Shown here piece by piece: positions 32,948-43,324 of a stretch of DNA of 64,000 nucleotides. How positions within the stretch are numbered: the stretch's first letter is position 1; every line of letters begins with the position of its first letter. Made by a program: the position numbers and the translations under genes. The notes under the pieces are model-generated. The model was given only the letters and a program-made list of their open reading frames with translations, ran no database searches and was not told where the DNA came from. This DNA is from Clostridium sp. HBUAS56010. Its GTDB lineage: Bacteria; Bacillota; Clostridia; Lachnospirales; Lachnospiraceae. Location: contig NZ_SULJ01000004.1 in assembly GCF_007115105.1 (NCBI RefSeq), forward strand, positions 215,727 through 279,726, given 5' to 3'.

Positions 32948-34390
32948 TTATGAAATATAAGTAAGAGGTATCCGGACGGTAAACGTGGTTCCCTCTCCTT
33001 CCTTACTTTGAAGTTTCAATGCTCCCTGATGCATCAGTATGATCTTCTTTGTAATCGACAGACCAAGACCTGTTCCTCCGGTTTCCCTGGACCTTGCCTT
33101 GTCCACCCGGTAAAAGCGTTCAAATACATGTTCCTGGAATTCTTCTGGAATTCCAATTCCCGAATCAGCCACTTTTACATAGAAAAATTTATGGTCCGCA
33201 TCAAGGGTAACCCGTACCCAGCCGCTTTCCACATTATACTTAATGGCATTTTCCACCAGATTGCTGAGAGCCAGAGAGAGTTTCATCTCATCCACATCTG
33301 CAGTCACCTCACGAATGCTCTCAAAGATCAGCTCGACGTTACGCTTTCCTGCAATTGGACGAAGTCTTTTTAAAATCAGTTCCATCAGACCGTTGATGTT
33401 AACCTGGGCAATATTTAAATTCCCACCGGAAGTTTTGTCCATGCGCACAAGAGCCAGAAGGTCATCAATGATCTTGCTCTCCCGCTCAATCTCGACAGAG
33501 ATATCACTCATAAACTCCCGGTACAGCTCTACCGGAACTTCCTCCATTCCAATGAGTGAATCTGCCAGCACACGGATTGATGTAATGGGAGTTTTCAACT
33601 CATGGGAAACGTTTGATACGAATTCCTCTCTTGACTGATCCACTGCCTTAAGTTTTTTCAGCGTAAGATTAATGGAATCCGTAATCTTCATGGTTTCCTT
33701 ATAAGCATGGGAACTTATGGTTTCATCCAGATTCCCTTCTGCCGACCGGTCAAGAAGCCTTTGTAGTTCCTTAAAAGGCTTCATAATCAGCTTTGCAATA
33801 AGCGCAACCACAATGGCAAGAATGGACAGAATCATCAGGTTTAAAAGAGCACCCTTTTCCGATACATCAGAAACCCGGCTAATGAGATCCTCACTGGAAG
33901 CCGTAACAATCATCACGCCTTCAATCTCTTTGTCCTGGCTATTGGAATAGATCGGTATGGTGAGAGCCGAATAACGCTTTTCCGGATTATATTTGTTGGT
34001 ATTTTCTCCGTTAAAACACCGGATCACTTCTTCTGACACATTCAGTCTTCCAAGGGAAAGAGAGAACGTGTCGCTGATGATTCTGAAATTCCGGTTAATG
34101 ACCGCAATCCTTCCATTAAACATGTCGGCTTTCACGGACATCTCATTGTCCAGCAAAGGATCTTTGGGTTCCATGGTCAAATAGCCGCTTCTGGTCATCT
34201 TATTGCTTAAAATCCAGCACTGATTCTGAATATCCTGCATCCTGGATTCAATCAGACTTTGCCGGTAAGAACTGAGTAAAACGGGATTCTGAATAAAAAC
34301 CGGGATACTTCCTACAATGAATAAAACAATAATAAGGGTCACACGCAGGCTTATGGTGTGCTTTATCTGAAAAAACTTAAACGGAAACAT
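32948..34390 (-). CDS. membrane sensor histidine kinase, no adjacent response regulator
   Basis: 480 residues. Membrane segments at about 15-33 and 182-203 flank an extracytoplasmic sensor of about 145 residues. HAMP is at about 203-255 and HisKA has H263 in NVSHELKTPITS. The HATPase_c boxes are N ('LSNLVENAIKYN'), G1 ('DSGIGIPEEF'), F ('FERFYRVDKARS') and G2 ('GGTGLGLSI'). It is of WalK/PhoR type. No response regulator gene lies on either side: DegV is upstream, the GerMN lipoprotein downstream. So the partner is encoded elsewhere. Confidence 0.93.
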   Translation of the reverse strand: MFPFKFFQIKHTISLRVTLIIVLFIVGSIPVFIQNPVLLSSYRQSLIESRMQDIQNQCWILSNKMTRSGYLTMEPKDPLLDNEMSVKADMFNGRIAVINRNFRIISDTFSLSLGRLNVSEEVIRCFNGENTNKYNPEKRYSALTIPIYSNSQDKEIEGVMIVTASSEDLISRVSDVSEKGALLNLMILSILAIVVALIAKLIMKPFKELQRLLDRSAEGNLDETISSHAYKETMKITDSINLTLKKLKAVDQSREEFVSNVSHELKTPITSIRVLADSLIGMEEVPVELYREFMSDISVEIERESKIIDDLLALVRMDKTSGGNLNIAQVNINGLMELILKRLRPIAGKRNVELIFESIREVTADVDEMKLSLALSNLVENAIKYNVESGWVRVTLDADHKFFYVKVADSGIGIPEEFQEHVFERFYRVDKARSRETGGTGLGLSITKKIILMHQGALKLQSKEGEGTTFTVRIPLTYIS

Positions 34391-34417
34391 ATCCGCATAC
34401 CTCCAACTTCATCCCCG

Positions 34418-35284
34418 TCACAGTTCCAGATTTTTCGTACAGGCAATGGCAAGTGCACCGGAACCAGTGTGGCAGCATACACTTAATGATAAATGATCCA
34501 CATAAATCTCACCTGTTTCTGGAAACAGCTCTTTCAATTCCTGTTTCAGTTCCAGAGCCGCCGCTTCATTGTTGGAATGAACAACAGCAATCTTTGTATG
34601 CTTCCCATACGGATCATGAAAACGTTCTGCCATGTCCTTTTGAATCGCTGTAATCATGATGCTCCTTGCCTGTTTCATGGTTCTGGCTTTTGCATGAGCA
34701 TCTAATTTATCTCCCTGAATGGTGAGCACTGGTTTAATCTTTAAAAGTGATCCGATCATGGCAGCAGCAGGAGTAATTCTGCCTCCCTTTTTTAAATGTT
34801 CCAGTGTGTCCACTGTAATATAAATCGTGGACTCCATCTTAGTCGCTTCCAGCTTCTCCTTTATTTCACTGCCCGTCATTCCTGACTCTGCCATCTGCTT
34901 TGCATCAAGAGCTGACTGCCTTAAAGTAACAGATATTCGCTGATTGTTGACAACAAAAACTTTTCCTTCATAATCTTCCGCCAGCAACAGAGCCGTCTGA
35001 CACGCACTGCTTAAACCGCTTGACATGGGAATATGAACAATCTGATCAAAGTCTTTTAGTATCTTATTCCATAGATCCAATATGTCTGCCGGAGAAGGCT
35101 GGGAAGTGGAAATATCCACTCCGCTGTCCAGCTTTTCATAAAATTCACTCCTGCTCAAACTCACATCTTCATAAAATGTCTCTCCGTTCATCATAAACGG
35201 CATGGGCACTACATAGATACCAGCCTCTTCTCCCTGCTTCTGGGTCATTCCGCTGTTACTATCTGTGATGACTGCTACTTTCAT
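34418..35284 (-). CDS. DegV family fatty-acid-binding protein
   Basis: 288 residues from the ATG at 35284 (GAGGAGAAG upstream); the longer frame overlaps the ABC transporter. 'MKVAVITDSNSGMTQKQGEEAGIYVVPMPFMMNGETFYED' and 'STSQPSPADILDLW', 'IPMSSGLSSACQTA' are the DegV hallmarks. The pocket in DegV/FakB proteins holds a fatty acid for phosphorylation by FakA. The C-terminus has 'HLSLSVCCHTGSGALAIACTK'. It lies 10 nt after the ABC exporter stop. Confidence 0.93.
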   Translation of the reverse strand: MKVAVITDSNSGMTQKQGEEAGIYVVPMPFMMNGETFYEDVSLSRSEFYEKLDSGVDISTSQPSPADILDLWNKILKDFDQIVHIPMSSGLSSACQTALLLAEDYEGKVFVVNNQRISVTLRQSALDAKQMAESGMTGSEIKEKLEATKMESTIYITVDTLEHLKKGGRITPAAAMIGSLLKIKPVLTIQGDKLDAHAKARTMKQARSIMITAIQKDMAERFHDPYGKHTKIAVVHSNNEAAALELKQELKELFPETGEIYVDHLSLSVCCHTGSGALAIACTKNLEL

Positions 35285-35294
35285 ATCTTCTCCT

Positions 35295-37076
35295 CTATTC
35301 CTCAATCTCAGCACCCTGTTCCTGTTCCCTTACAGAAGTATAAAGCTGATAATACATTCCACGTTTTTCTAACAATTCTTCATGATTGCCTTCCTCTATG
35401 ATCTTACTGTCAGAAAGAACCAGAATCCGGTCTGCATTCTGAATCGTCGTAAGGCGGTGTGCAATGGTAAGAGTGGTACGTCCCTTTGACAGCCGTTCTA
35501 AAGACTGGGATACCACCTGCTCGCTCTCATTATCCAGGGCAGAAGTTGCCTCATCAAGAATCAGTACCGGTGGATTTTTCAAAAATACTCTGGCAATGCT
35601 GATCCGCTGTTTCTGACCACCGGAAAGCTTGACTCCCCGCTCGCCTACATAGGTATCGTATCCTTCTTTCAGCCCCAGAATAAATTCATGGGCACCTGCC
35701 AGTTTTGCTGCCTTATAAACATCTTCTTTGGATGCCCCCGGACAACCGTATTCAATGTTCTCAAAAACAGTGCCGGAAAAGAGATATACATCCTGCTGGA
35801 CAACTCCCACAGCCCCTCTGAGACTTTCCAGCGTCACCTGTCTGATATCCTGTCCATCAATGAGAATCTTTCCTTCTGTTGGATCATAAAAACGGGGAAT
35901 CAGATTACAAAGGGTCGTCTTTCCACCGCCGGAAGGGCCTACGAGAGCCACTTTCTCTCCCGGTCTGATCTCCAGATCAATATGACTCAATACGGAATTA
36001 TGATCATCCGGATATTCAAAAGACACATCTTTTAAAGAAATGCTTCCTTCTACCTTTGTGAGAGGAACTGCCCCTTCTTCATCAAAGATATCCACATCTG
36101 CATCCATAAGCTCAATAAAGCGTTCAATTCCCGTGGTTCCTCTCTGGAACTGTTCCGCAAACTCAATGATTCTGCGGATGGTGGTTAAAAGGGTGCTGAC
36201 GTAAAGAGTATAAGCAACCAGATCTCCTGGTTCAATCAGTCCCTTAATCATGAAAATACCGCCGGCAATAATAACCACCACATACATCAGTCCGTCAAAC
36301 ATGCGGATGGTGTTCTGGAATGCAGCCATATATTTGTAAGTGGTTCTCTTAATATTTAAGAACTCCTGATTATCCTGGTTGAACTTTTCAATCTCAATCT
36401 TTTCATTGGCAAAAGCACGAACCACACGGTTTCCTAAAAGACTGTCTTCAATCCTGGCATTTAATTCACCGATATGGTTTCTCTGATGTTTGAATGCCCT
36501 CTTCACCTGCAGGTTAAAATAGATACAGGAAACTGCCATAACCGGAATTAATAAGAATATAATGAGGGTCAAAGGAAGGCTGATTCTTGACAGAATGATA
36601 AAAGATACCAGAGTCTTTATAAATGCAATAAAAAATTCTTCCGGACAATGGTGGGAAAACTCGGTCACGTCAAATAAATCACTGGTGATCCTTGACATGA
36701 TCTGCCCTACTTTGGTGTTGTTAAAATAATTATCAGACAGCTTCTGCAAATGAGAAAATGCATCCTGTCTCATGTCGGTCTCAATGGCTGCTCCCATAAC
36801 ATGTCCGGTATAAGCCATATAAAAACTTGCCAGCCCATCAATAATCCGAAGGAGGAAATAAATCATACCAATGCTGACAATGGTCTTAACCGACAAGGAG
36901 GCTAAATCTCTTAGCCCCTGATTGGTTATGTAGCGCAGCATCAGCGGCAGCACCATCTCACATATGGTGGTCAGGGATGCACAGAATAAATCCATGACCA
37001 TAATTTTAGTGTATTTTCTATAATAAGGCACAAAACGTCTCAGTAATGCGCCTGTTTTCATCTCTTTTTCTTTCAT
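35295..37076 (-). CDS. ABC exporter, fused membrane and ATPase domains
   Basis: 593 residues. Six membrane helices (about 20-310) of the ABC_membrane type precede an ATPase domain with Walker A 'VGPSGGGKTTLCN', signature 'KLSGGQKQRISIARVFLKNP', Walker B 'VLILDEATSALD' and the H-loop 'IAHRLTT'. It works as a homo- or heterodimer. The substrate, likely lipid or drug, cannot be told. Start ATG with 'MKEKEMKTGALL'. Downstream are degV and the kinase; the unknown gene 37085-38332 ends 8 nt upstream. Confidence 0.93.
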   Translation of the reverse strand: MKEKEMKTGALLRRFVPYYRKYTKIMVMDLFCASLTTICEMVLPLMLRYITNQGLRDLASLSVKTIVSIGMIYFLLRIIDGLASFYMAYTGHVMGAAIETDMRQDAFSHLQKLSDNYFNNTKVGQIMSRITSDLFDVTEFSHHCPEEFFIAFIKTLVSFIILSRISLPLTLIIFLLIPVMAVSCIYFNLQVKRAFKHQRNHIGELNARIEDSLLGNRVVRAFANEKIEIEKFNQDNQEFLNIKRTTYKYMAAFQNTIRMFDGLMYVVVIIAGGIFMIKGLIEPGDLVAYTLYVSTLLTTIRRIIEFAEQFQRGTTGIERFIELMDADVDIFDEEGAVPLTKVEGSISLKDVSFEYPDDHNSVLSHIDLEIRPGEKVALVGPSGGGKTTLCNLIPRFYDPTEGKILIDGQDIRQVTLESLRGAVGVVQQDVYLFSGTVFENIEYGCPGASKEDVYKAAKLAGAHEFILGLKEGYDTYVGERGVKLSGGQKQRISIARVFLKNPPVLILDEATSALDNESEQVVSQSLERLSKGRTTLTIAHRLTTIQNADRILVLSDSKIIEEGNHEELLEKRGMYYQLYTSVREQEQGAEIEE

Positions 37077-37084
37077 ATTATCCT

Positions 37085-38332
37085 CTACTCTGTAATTTTA
37101 ATATTCTTTATCAGCTCCATTGCCCAGTCTTTTTCTCCTGGCTGTCTGCTGATAATATTTATATTCATACGCTGCTCTTTATAAATAATCTGAGCGGATA
37201 CTCCATAAAGAACTTCATCTTTTTTCTCTTCTGGTTTATAAACGGCGGCTCTTGCTTTCGCATCCCCAATGTCAAAATCAAGCATCTCCTCCACACTTCC
37301 CTGTTCAAACCATTGCTTTTTAAACTCCGCCTGGCGTCCCTCAAAAACCGCAGCATAAATATAATAATCATGCCCCCCGTACAACGTTCCGTCAAAATAG
37401 TGGTCCATGACTCCAGGATTGTCTTCATCATATAAAAAATTCCCTGGAATGCCAAAACTCATATTCCCAATCTTACGGTAAATCAGGTTTTTCCGGCATC
37501 CAATAAAGCCCTCTTCCTCAATCGCACTGGTCCCGGAAAGCTCAATGGGTGTATGGGAATCAAGCTCACAGACCTCCAGATACTCTTTCTTTGGGAAAGG
37601 AATACCCGGTTCCATCCGGATTGCCTTTTCCAGAAGTTCTATGATGGCAGAGTTAACCTCCTGATCCTGTTCACTCCGCTTTGACGGCATAAAATAGCAA
37701 AACTGATTTAATAAAACCAGCCCGCTGTTTCTGTAAAACCACGCATCTTTCTCCAATTCGTTCCACACAAAAAAGTCTCTGGCAAACGCCACGCTCATGC
37801 CAGAATTCGCCATTCCTTTCAGTTCCTTTAATGAAAATGCCCGAATATGGGTAATCAGTTTTTCTTTCTGCCGCTCCGGTATGTAGTAGACTGCAGGCCA
37901 GCAAAACATATACTCTTCACCCTCATCCCACTTCGATACCAGATCCACAAGCTGTGAAAACCACTGATAAAAGTACTTCTGCCTCATGCCAAGAAAATCC
38001 CGTCCGATAAAATACCCCGTCCGGTCTTCTACTTTCAGCTTTAACCGCTCTTTCCCTGCAAGACGTTCCAAAAATTCAATTACTGCTGCATGAAACCCGG
38101 GTCCTGCTATATTGGTCTGACTCTCCCCTTGAAACTTATTCCGATTCCATTTGAACCAGATATAGCCTTCGGGACAGAACTGCACCAGTAAAAAGCCTTC
38201 CAGCCGGTAACAATGATATCCCATCTCCTCTACCAGATTCCTTGTCATCCGTTCTGCATTCTGCCTGCTCCACACAACTCCGGAGAAAATCTTCCTCTTT
38301 GGTTCCAAAGAAAATCTGATTCGAATACTCAT
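37085..38332 (-). CDS. uncharacterised protein, 415 residues
   Basis: I do not recognise a family. It has no signal peptide or membrane segment and is rich in aromatic residues (many Trp, Tyr, Phe). Stretches include 'RMTRNLVEEMGYHCYRLEGFLLVQFCPEGYIWFKW', a mid-region 'MANSGMSVAFARDFFVWNELEKDAWFYRNSGLVLL', and a C-terminal half that resembles a lipoprotein-like sheet domain ('MSFGIPGNFLYDEDNPGVMDHYFDGTLYGGHDYYIYAAVF'). The ATG at 38332 has no very strong ribosome-binding site. It ends 8 nt before the ABC exporter gene, so they are probably co-transcribed. Confidence 0.7.
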   Translation of the reverse strand: MSIRIRFSLEPKRKIFSGVVWSRQNAERMTRNLVEEMGYHCYRLEGFLLVQFCPEGYIWFKWNRNKFQGESQTNIAGPGFHAAVIEFLERLAGKERLKLKVEDRTGYFIGRDFLGMRQKYFYQWFSQLVDLVSKWDEGEEYMFCWPAVYYIPERQKEKLITHIRAFSLKELKGMANSGMSVAFARDFFVWNELEKDAWFYRNSGLVLLNQFCYFMPSKRSEQDQEVNSAIIELLEKAIRMEPGIPFPKKEYLEVCELDSHTPIELSGTSAIEEEGFIGCRKNLIYRKIGNMSFGIPGNFLYDEDNPGVMDHYFDGTLYGGHDYYIYAAVFEGRQAEFKKQWFEQGSVEEMLDFDIGDAKARAAVYKPEEKKDEVLYGVSAQIIYKEQRMNINIISRQPGEKDWAMELIKNIKITE

Positions 38333-38425
38333 CTGAAACCCTTCCTAACATATCTTTATCTATTCTATCTTATTTCTGTTAGAAATGGAAGCCCAAAATA
38401 TTGGAGGACGAAATCTTCTTCTGGT

Positions 38426-38464
38426 TAAAATAAGGGCTTTCCAGTAATCTATACCGGAAAGCCC
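38426..38464 (-). terminator. gpmI intrinsic terminator
   Basis: Minus strand GGGCTTTCCGG, loop, CTGGAAAGCCC (11-bp stem with one G-U) followed by TTATTTTAACC. Confidence 0.75.
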
Positions 38465-38478
38465 CCACTTTTAGTACT

Positions 38479-40017
38479 TTATTTTATGATCAATGATTTT
38501 CCTGTCATCTCTTCCGGCTGCTTCATACCCATAAGTTCAATTAAAGTAGGAGCAATATCTGCCAGGCAACCGCCTTCCCGAAGCTTGTAAGAAGGATCAG
38601 CATTTACCAGAATAAATGGTACCGGGTTGGTGGTATGTGCGGTAAATGGCTCTCCTGTCTCATAGTCCAGAAGCTGTTCTGCATTTCCGTGATCTGCACA
38701 GATAAAGAGCACTCCATCGGTTTCTTTAATGGCATCTACAACCTTACCGACACAGTTATCAATGGTTTCAATTGCCTTAATGGCAGCAGACTCAATGCCT
38801 GTATGACCTACCATATCCGGATTTGCAAAGTTGACAATAATCACATCATATTTACTGGATCTGATTGCATCTGTCAGCTTTTCGCAGACAATAGCAGCAC
38901 TCATCTCTGGCTGGAGATCATAGGTGGCAACCTTTGGAGAAGGAACTAAAATCCTCTCTTCTCCCTTATTCGGCTCTTCCACACCGCCGTTAAAGAAGAA
39001 AGTTACATGGGCATACTTTTCCGTTTCGGCAATTCTCGCCTGAGTTAAATCATGATCAGCAAGGAACTGGCCAAATGTATTGCTTATAGACTCTTTCTTA
39101 AATGCAACCAGCTTATGCTGAATCGTCTCATCATAATTAGTAAAGCACACAAACGTGAGATCAAGGCGTCTGCCTCTTTCAAATCCTTTGAAATCATCAT
39201 CACAGAAAGCTCTTGTCATCTCTCTTGCCCGGTCAGGACGGAAGTTAAAGAATATAACCGAATCATGATCAGATACAACAGCAAGCGGTTTTTGGCCTTC
39301 TGTTACAACAAGAGGTTCTACAAATTCATCATATACTTCTTTATCATAAGAAGCCTGGATACCTGCAGTGGCTGATTCAGCATAATTGCCTTCCCCTTTT
39401 GCCAGAGCATTGTAAGCCCGTTCCACACGGTCCCAGCGGTTGTCACGGTCCATAGCATAATATCTGCCTGCGACAGACGCCACTTTACCAACACCAATCT
39501 CTTTCATCTTTGCTTCCAGTTCCTCAACAAACCCTTTTCCGGAAGCTGGAGGTGTATCACGTCCGTCTAAGAAACAGTGTACATAAACTTTTTCAAGACC
39601 ATTTCTCTTAGCCAGCTCCAGCAACCCATAGATATGGGTGTTGTGGCTATGCACACCGCCATTTGAAACCAGTCCCCACATATGAAGGGCAGATCCATGC
39701 TTCTTACAGTTTTCCACTGCCTGTAAAAACTCAGGCACACCATAGAAATCACCGTCTGCAATGGACTTGGTTATTCTTGTAAGCTCCTGGTATACGATTC
39801 TTCCGGCACCCATATTGAGATGTCCTACCTCGGAATTTCCCATCTGTCCATCGGGAAGACCTACGGCAAGACCGCTGGCATTGCCCTTTACAAACGGACA
39901 CTGGCTCATTAACTGGTCCATAATCGGTGTCTTTGCTTCACAGACAGCGTTATGTTCACAGGTATCATTTAATCCATAACCATCAAGTATCATTAATACA
40001 ACTGGTTTTTTACTCAT
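38479..40017 (-). CDS. gpmI: 2,3-bisphosphoglycerate-independent phosphoglycerate mutase
   Basis: 512 residues, the family length. 'VVLMILDGYGLN' near the N-terminus carries the first metal-binding Asp, 'GQMGNSEVGHLNMGAGRIVYQ' holds the nucleophilic serine, and 'FICADHGNAEQL' and 'AHTTNPVPFILV' supply C-terminal metal ligands. It interconverts 3- and 2-phosphoglycerate. It is the last gene of the glycolytic run and has its own ribosome-binding site (AAGGAGAAC) and terminator. Confidence 0.97.
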   Translation of the reverse strand: MSKKPVVLMILDGYGLNDTCEHNAVCEAKTPIMDQLMSQCPFVKGNASGLAVGLPDGQMGNSEVGHLNMGAGRIVYQELTRITKSIADGDFYGVPEFLQAVENCKKHGSALHMWGLVSNGGVHSHNTHIYGLLELAKRNGLEKVYVHCFLDGRDTPPASGKGFVEELEAKMKEIGVGKVASVAGRYYAMDRDNRWDRVERAYNALAKGEGNYAESATAGIQASYDKEVYDEFVEPLVVTEGQKPLAVVSDHDSVIFFNFRPDRAREMTRAFCDDDFKGFERGRRLDLTFVCFTNYDETIQHKLVAFKKESISNTFGQFLADHDLTQARIAETEKYAHVTFFFNGGVEEPNKGEERILVPSPKVATYDLQPEMSAAIVCEKLTDAIRSSKYDVIIVNFANPDMVGHTGIESAAIKAIETIDNCVGKVVDAIKETDGVLFICADHGNAEQLLDYETGEPFTAHTTNPVPFILVNADPSYKLREGGCLADIAPTLIELMGMKQPEEMTGKSLIIK

Positions 40018-40035
40018 AACTGGTTCTCCTTTTCC

Positions 40036-40078
40036 TTAAAAAAATGCCGACCCTGGTAATTTCAAAACAGAGCCGGCA
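40036..40078 (-). terminator. tpiA downstream terminator
   Basis: Minus strand TGCCGGCTCTG pairs (two G-U) with CAGGGTCGGCA, followed by TTTTTTTAAGG. Confidence 0.75.
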
Positions 40079-40086
40079 GAATTCCT

Positions 40087-40839
40087 TTATTTGTTATAAT
40101 TAACAATTGATCCAAACTCCGGCTTTAAAGAAGCTCCGCCTACCAGACCACCGTCAATATCCGGCTGTGCGAATAATTCCGGTGCACTCTTTGCAGATAC
40201 AGAGCCGCCGTATTGAATGCGGATAGCTGCTGCAGTCGCTTCATCATAGATCTCACCAATGCAGGCGCGGATTGCACAGCAGACTTCCTGTGCCTGTTCG
40301 GTTGTTGCCACTTTTCCGGTTCCAATTGCCCAGATCGGCTCATAGGCAATAACTGCCTTTTTCGCCTGATCGGCTGAAACATTTAAAAATGCAATCTTAA
40401 TCTGCTGGCGAATCCAGTCAATGGTGATTCCCTGCTCTCTCTGAGTCAGAGACTCTCCGCAGCAGACAATCGGAGTAATATCATATTCAAACGCTTTCAA
40501 CACCTTTTTATTTACAGTTTCATCAGTTTCTGCAAAATATTCTCTTCTTTCAGAATGTCCTAAAACTACATATCTGACACCGGCATCTTTTAACATTACA
40601 GGTGAAATCTCCCCGGTAAAAGCTCCCTTGTCTTCATAATACATATTCTCTGCACCGATGTTAATGTTAGAACCTTTTGCAGCTTCCATGGCTGGTATAA
40701 TATCAATAGCAGGCACACAGAAAACAACATCCACTTCATCACTTGCTACCAGAGGCTTTAATGTATTCACAAGCTCCACAGCTTCTGTTGGAGTCATATT
40801 CATCTTCCAGTTTCCTGCTACAATTTTTCTTCTTGACAT
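40087..40839 (-). CDS. tpiA: triosephosphate isomerase
   Basis: 250 residues from the ATG at 40839 (GAGAGAAGG upstream), giving the canonical [14 protein letters not shown]. The longer frame ([10 protein letters not shown]) extends into the untranslated leader. Active-site Lys and Asn are in 'GNWKMNM', His in '[13 protein letters not shown]' and Glu in '[14 protein letters not shown]'. It interconverts glyceraldehyde-3-phosphate and dihydroxyacetone phosphate. Its neighbours are pgk upstream and gpmI downstream. Confidence 0.97.
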   Translation of the reverse strand: MSRRKIVAGNWKMNMTPTEAVELVNTLKPLVASDEVDVVFCVPAIDIIPAMEAAKGSNINIGAENMYYEDKGAFTGEISPVMLKDAGVRYVVLGHSERREYFAETDETVNKKVLKAFEYDITPIVCCGESLTQREQGITIDWIRQQIKIAFLNVSADQAKKAVIAYEPIWAIGTGKVATTEQAQEVCCAIRACIGEIYDEATAAAIRIQYGGSVSAKSAPELFAQPDIDGGLVGGASLKPEFGSIVNYNK

Positions 40840-40886
40840 GCAATTACCTTCTCTCTCCTCATCATACATCAGGTTGAACCTTCTGC

Positions 40887-40915
40887 TTTAAAAGCCCGGA
40901 CGTAAACGCCCGGGC
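40887..40915 (-). terminator. hairpin between pgk and tpiA
   Basis: Minus strand GCCCGG-loop-CCGGGC followed by TTTTAAAGC. The short U-run suggests partial termination or an mRNA-processing structure. Confidence 0.55.
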
Positions 40916-40924
40916 AGGGAACTA

Positions 40925-42136
40925 CTACTGATTATCCGCTGCTGCTACACCTGGCAGTTCTTTTCCTTCAAGGAACTCTAAGGATGCTCCGCCGCCTGTA
41001 GAGATATGTGTCATCTTATCAGCAAAACCAAGTCTCTTCACTGCATTAACGGAATCACCTCCGCCGATTACGGTTGTTGCATCAGAAAGATCTGCAACAG
41101 CACGGCATACTTCTAAGGTTCCTTCTGCAAAGTTAGAGAACTCAAATACGCCCATGGGACCGTTCCATACAACGGTCTTAGCGCCCTTTAAGGCATCTTT
41201 GTAAAGGTCAATGGTCTTTGGTCCAATATCAAATCCTGACCAGCCTGCATCAATGGTCTCCACAACTTTTCGTTCTGTATCGTTAGAGAATTCTTTTCCT
41301 TCTACGTTATCAACAGGAAGAAGCAGTTTTACTCCCTTTGCTTTTGCCTTCTCAATCATCTCAAGGGCATAGTCAACTTTGTCTTCTTCGCATAAAGAGT
41401 TCCCGATCTCCTGGCCAAGAGCCTTTAAAAAGGTATATGCCATACCGCCGCCGATGATTAAGGTATCTACCTTATCAAGAAGGTTATTGATTACATTGAT
41501 CTTATCAGAAACTTTTGCTCCGCCAAGAATTGCAACGAAAGGACGTACCGGATTCTCCACTGCCTGACCAAGGAATTTAATTTCTTTTTCCATCAGATAT
41601 CCAACAACATTGGTGGAAGTATATTTGGTAACACCCACATTAGAACAATGTGCTCTGTGAGCAGTACCAAATGCATCATTAACAAAGATGCCATCGCTGA
41701 ATGAAGCAAGTTCTTTTGCATATACATCTGCAGCTTCATCTTTGCCGTACTTTGTCTCTTCTACTCTGTAACGGGTGTTTTCAAGTAAAAGCACTTCACC
41801 GTCTTTTAATCCAGAAGCAACCTTCTGAGTCTCTTCTCCAGTTACTTTTGGATCATTTACAAATTTTACGGAAACGCCAAGTCTCTCACTTAAAGCTGGA
41901 GCAACCGGCTGTAAGGACAACTCTTTTAAAGGCTCTCCCTTTGGTTTTCCTAAATGGGAGCAGAGAATTACTCTTGCACCCTGATCTAATAATTTCTTAA
42001 TAGTTGGAATGGCTCCGTCAATACGGTTGTAGTTCTGGATCACTCCATCTTTTAACGGCACATTAAAATCACATCTTACTAAAACTTTCTTTCCCTTTAA
42101 TCCTGTTAAATCATCAACTGTCTTCTTGTTAAGCAT
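40925..42136 (-). CDS. pgk: phosphoglycerate kinase
   Basis: 403 residues. The start is [31 protein letters not shown]. '[13 protein letters not shown]' and 'NVGVTKY' line the phosphoglycerate site; '[13 protein letters not shown]' and the C-terminal '[19 protein letters not shown]' form the nucleotide site. It makes ATP from 1,3-bisphosphoglycerate. It lies 95 nt after gap, from which it is separated by a terminator. Confidence 0.97.
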   Translation of the reverse strand: MLNKKTVDDLTGLKGKKVLVRCDFNVPLKDGVIQNYNRIDGAIPTIKKLLDQGARVILCSHLGKPKGEPLKELSLQPVAPALSERLGVSVKFVNDPKVTGEETQKVASGLKDGEVLLLENTRYRVEETKYGKDEAADVYAKELASFSDGIFVNDAFGTAHRAHCSNVGVTKYTSTNVVGYLMEKEIKFLGQAVENPVRPFVAILGGAKVSDKINVINNLLDKVDTLIIGGGMAYTFLKALGQEIGNSLCEEDKVDYALEMIEKAKAKGVKLLLPVDNVEGKEFSNDTERKVVETIDAGWSGFDIGPKTIDLYKDALKGAKTVVWNGPMGVFEFSNFAEGTLEVCRAVADLSDATTVIGGGDSVNAVKRLGFADKMTHISTGGGASLEFLEGKELPGVAAADNQ

Positions 42137-42174
42137 ACTTGAATGCTCCTTTCCAATATGGTGTATACAATATA

Positions 42175-42222
42175 ATTATAAAATAATAAAAGGGTCCGGT
42201 CCTTAAAACGACCGGACCCTTT
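42175..42222 (-). terminator. terminator between gap and pgk
   Basis: Minus strand AAAGGGTCCGGTC, 8-nt loop, GACCGGACCCTTT (13-bp perfect stem), followed by TATTATTTTAT. It probably gives an excess of gap transcript over the distal genes. Confidence 0.85.
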
Positions 42223-42231
42223 CGTGGATCA

Positions 42232-43263
42232 TTAGCCTAATTCAGCAAAGTACTTAATTGTACGAACCATCTGGCTTGTGTAAGAATTCTCGTTGTCATA
42301 CCAGGAAACAACCTGTACCTGATACAGATCATCACCGATCTTGGAAACCATAGTCTGAGTAGCATCAAACAGAGAACCAAATCTTGTACCAATGATATCA
42401 GAAGATACGATCTCATCTGTGTTGTATCCGAAAGATTCGCTTGCTGCTGCCTTCATAGCTGCATTAACACTTTCTTTTGTTAAATCTGTGCCCTTAACAA
42501 CTGCTACTAAGATTGTAGTAGAACCTGTAGGAACTGGAACACGCTGTGCGGAACCGATTAACTTACCGTTTAATTCCGGAATAACCAGACCAATTGCTTT
42601 TGCAGCACCGGTAGAGTTAGGAACGATATTAGCAGCACCTGCTCTTGCTCTTCTTAAATCACCTTTTCTGTGAGGTCCGTCAAGGATCATCTGATCACCT
42701 GTGTAAGCATGAATTGTGCTCATGATACCAGACTGAATCGGAGCATAATCATTCAGTGCTTTTGCCATAGGTGCCAGGCAGTTGGTTGTACAGGAAGCAG
42801 CGGAGATAATCTTGTCATCTGCTGTTAATACTTTCTCGTTTACGCTGTATACGATGGTTGGAAGATCATTACCAGCCGGAGCAGAGATAACAACTTTCTT
42901 AGCGCCTGCTGTGATATGAGCCTGTGCTTTGTCTTTTGATGTATAGAAACCAGTACACTCTAATACTACATCAACACCGATCTTACCCCAAGGAAGATTT
43001 GCAGCATCTTTCTCAGCATAAATTTTGATGTTCTTTCCATCAACAGTAATAGAATCGTCTGAAGCTTCAACTGTATGAGCATTCTCGCCGTAGTATCCAG
43101 CATATCCGCCCTGTGCAGTGTCATATTTTAATAAATGTGCTAACATCTTTGGATCTGTTAAATCGTTAATTGCTACTACTTCATAGCCTTCTGCACCAAA
43201 CATCTGTCTGAAAGCAAGGCGTCCAATACGTCCGAAACCGTTAATTGCAACTTTTACTGCCAT
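42232..43263 (-). CDS. gap: glyceraldehyde-3-phosphate dehydrogenase, type I
   Basis: 343 residues. NAD site '[20 protein letters not shown]'; catalytic cysteine in '[17 protein letters not shown]'; '[39 protein letters not shown]' in the catalytic domain; C-terminal '[24 protein letters not shown]'. It is first of the glycolytic run and has a strong promoter and a short 5' leader with AGGAGG. Confidence 0.97.
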   Translation of the reverse strand: MAVKVAINGFGRIGRLAFRQMFGAEGYEVVAINDLTDPKMLAHLLKYDTAQGGYAGYYGENAHTVEASDDSITVDGKNIKIYAEKDAANLPWGKIGVDVVLECTGFYTSKDKAQAHITAGAKKVVISAPAGNDLPTIVYSVNEKVLTADDKIISAASCTTNCLAPMAKALNDYAPIQSGIMSTIHAYTGDQMILDGPHRKGDLRRARAGAANIVPNSTGAAKAIGLVIPELNGKLIGSAQRVPVPTGSTTILVAVVKGTDLTKESVNAAMKAAASESFGYNTDEIVSSDIIGTRFGSLFDATQTMVSKIGDDLYQVQVVSWYDNENSYTSQMVRTIKYFAELG

Positions 43264-43324
43264 AATTCAATTCCTCCTAAGAATAAAATTGATGTGATTG
43301 TTAAATAATAATCAACTACCTTTT

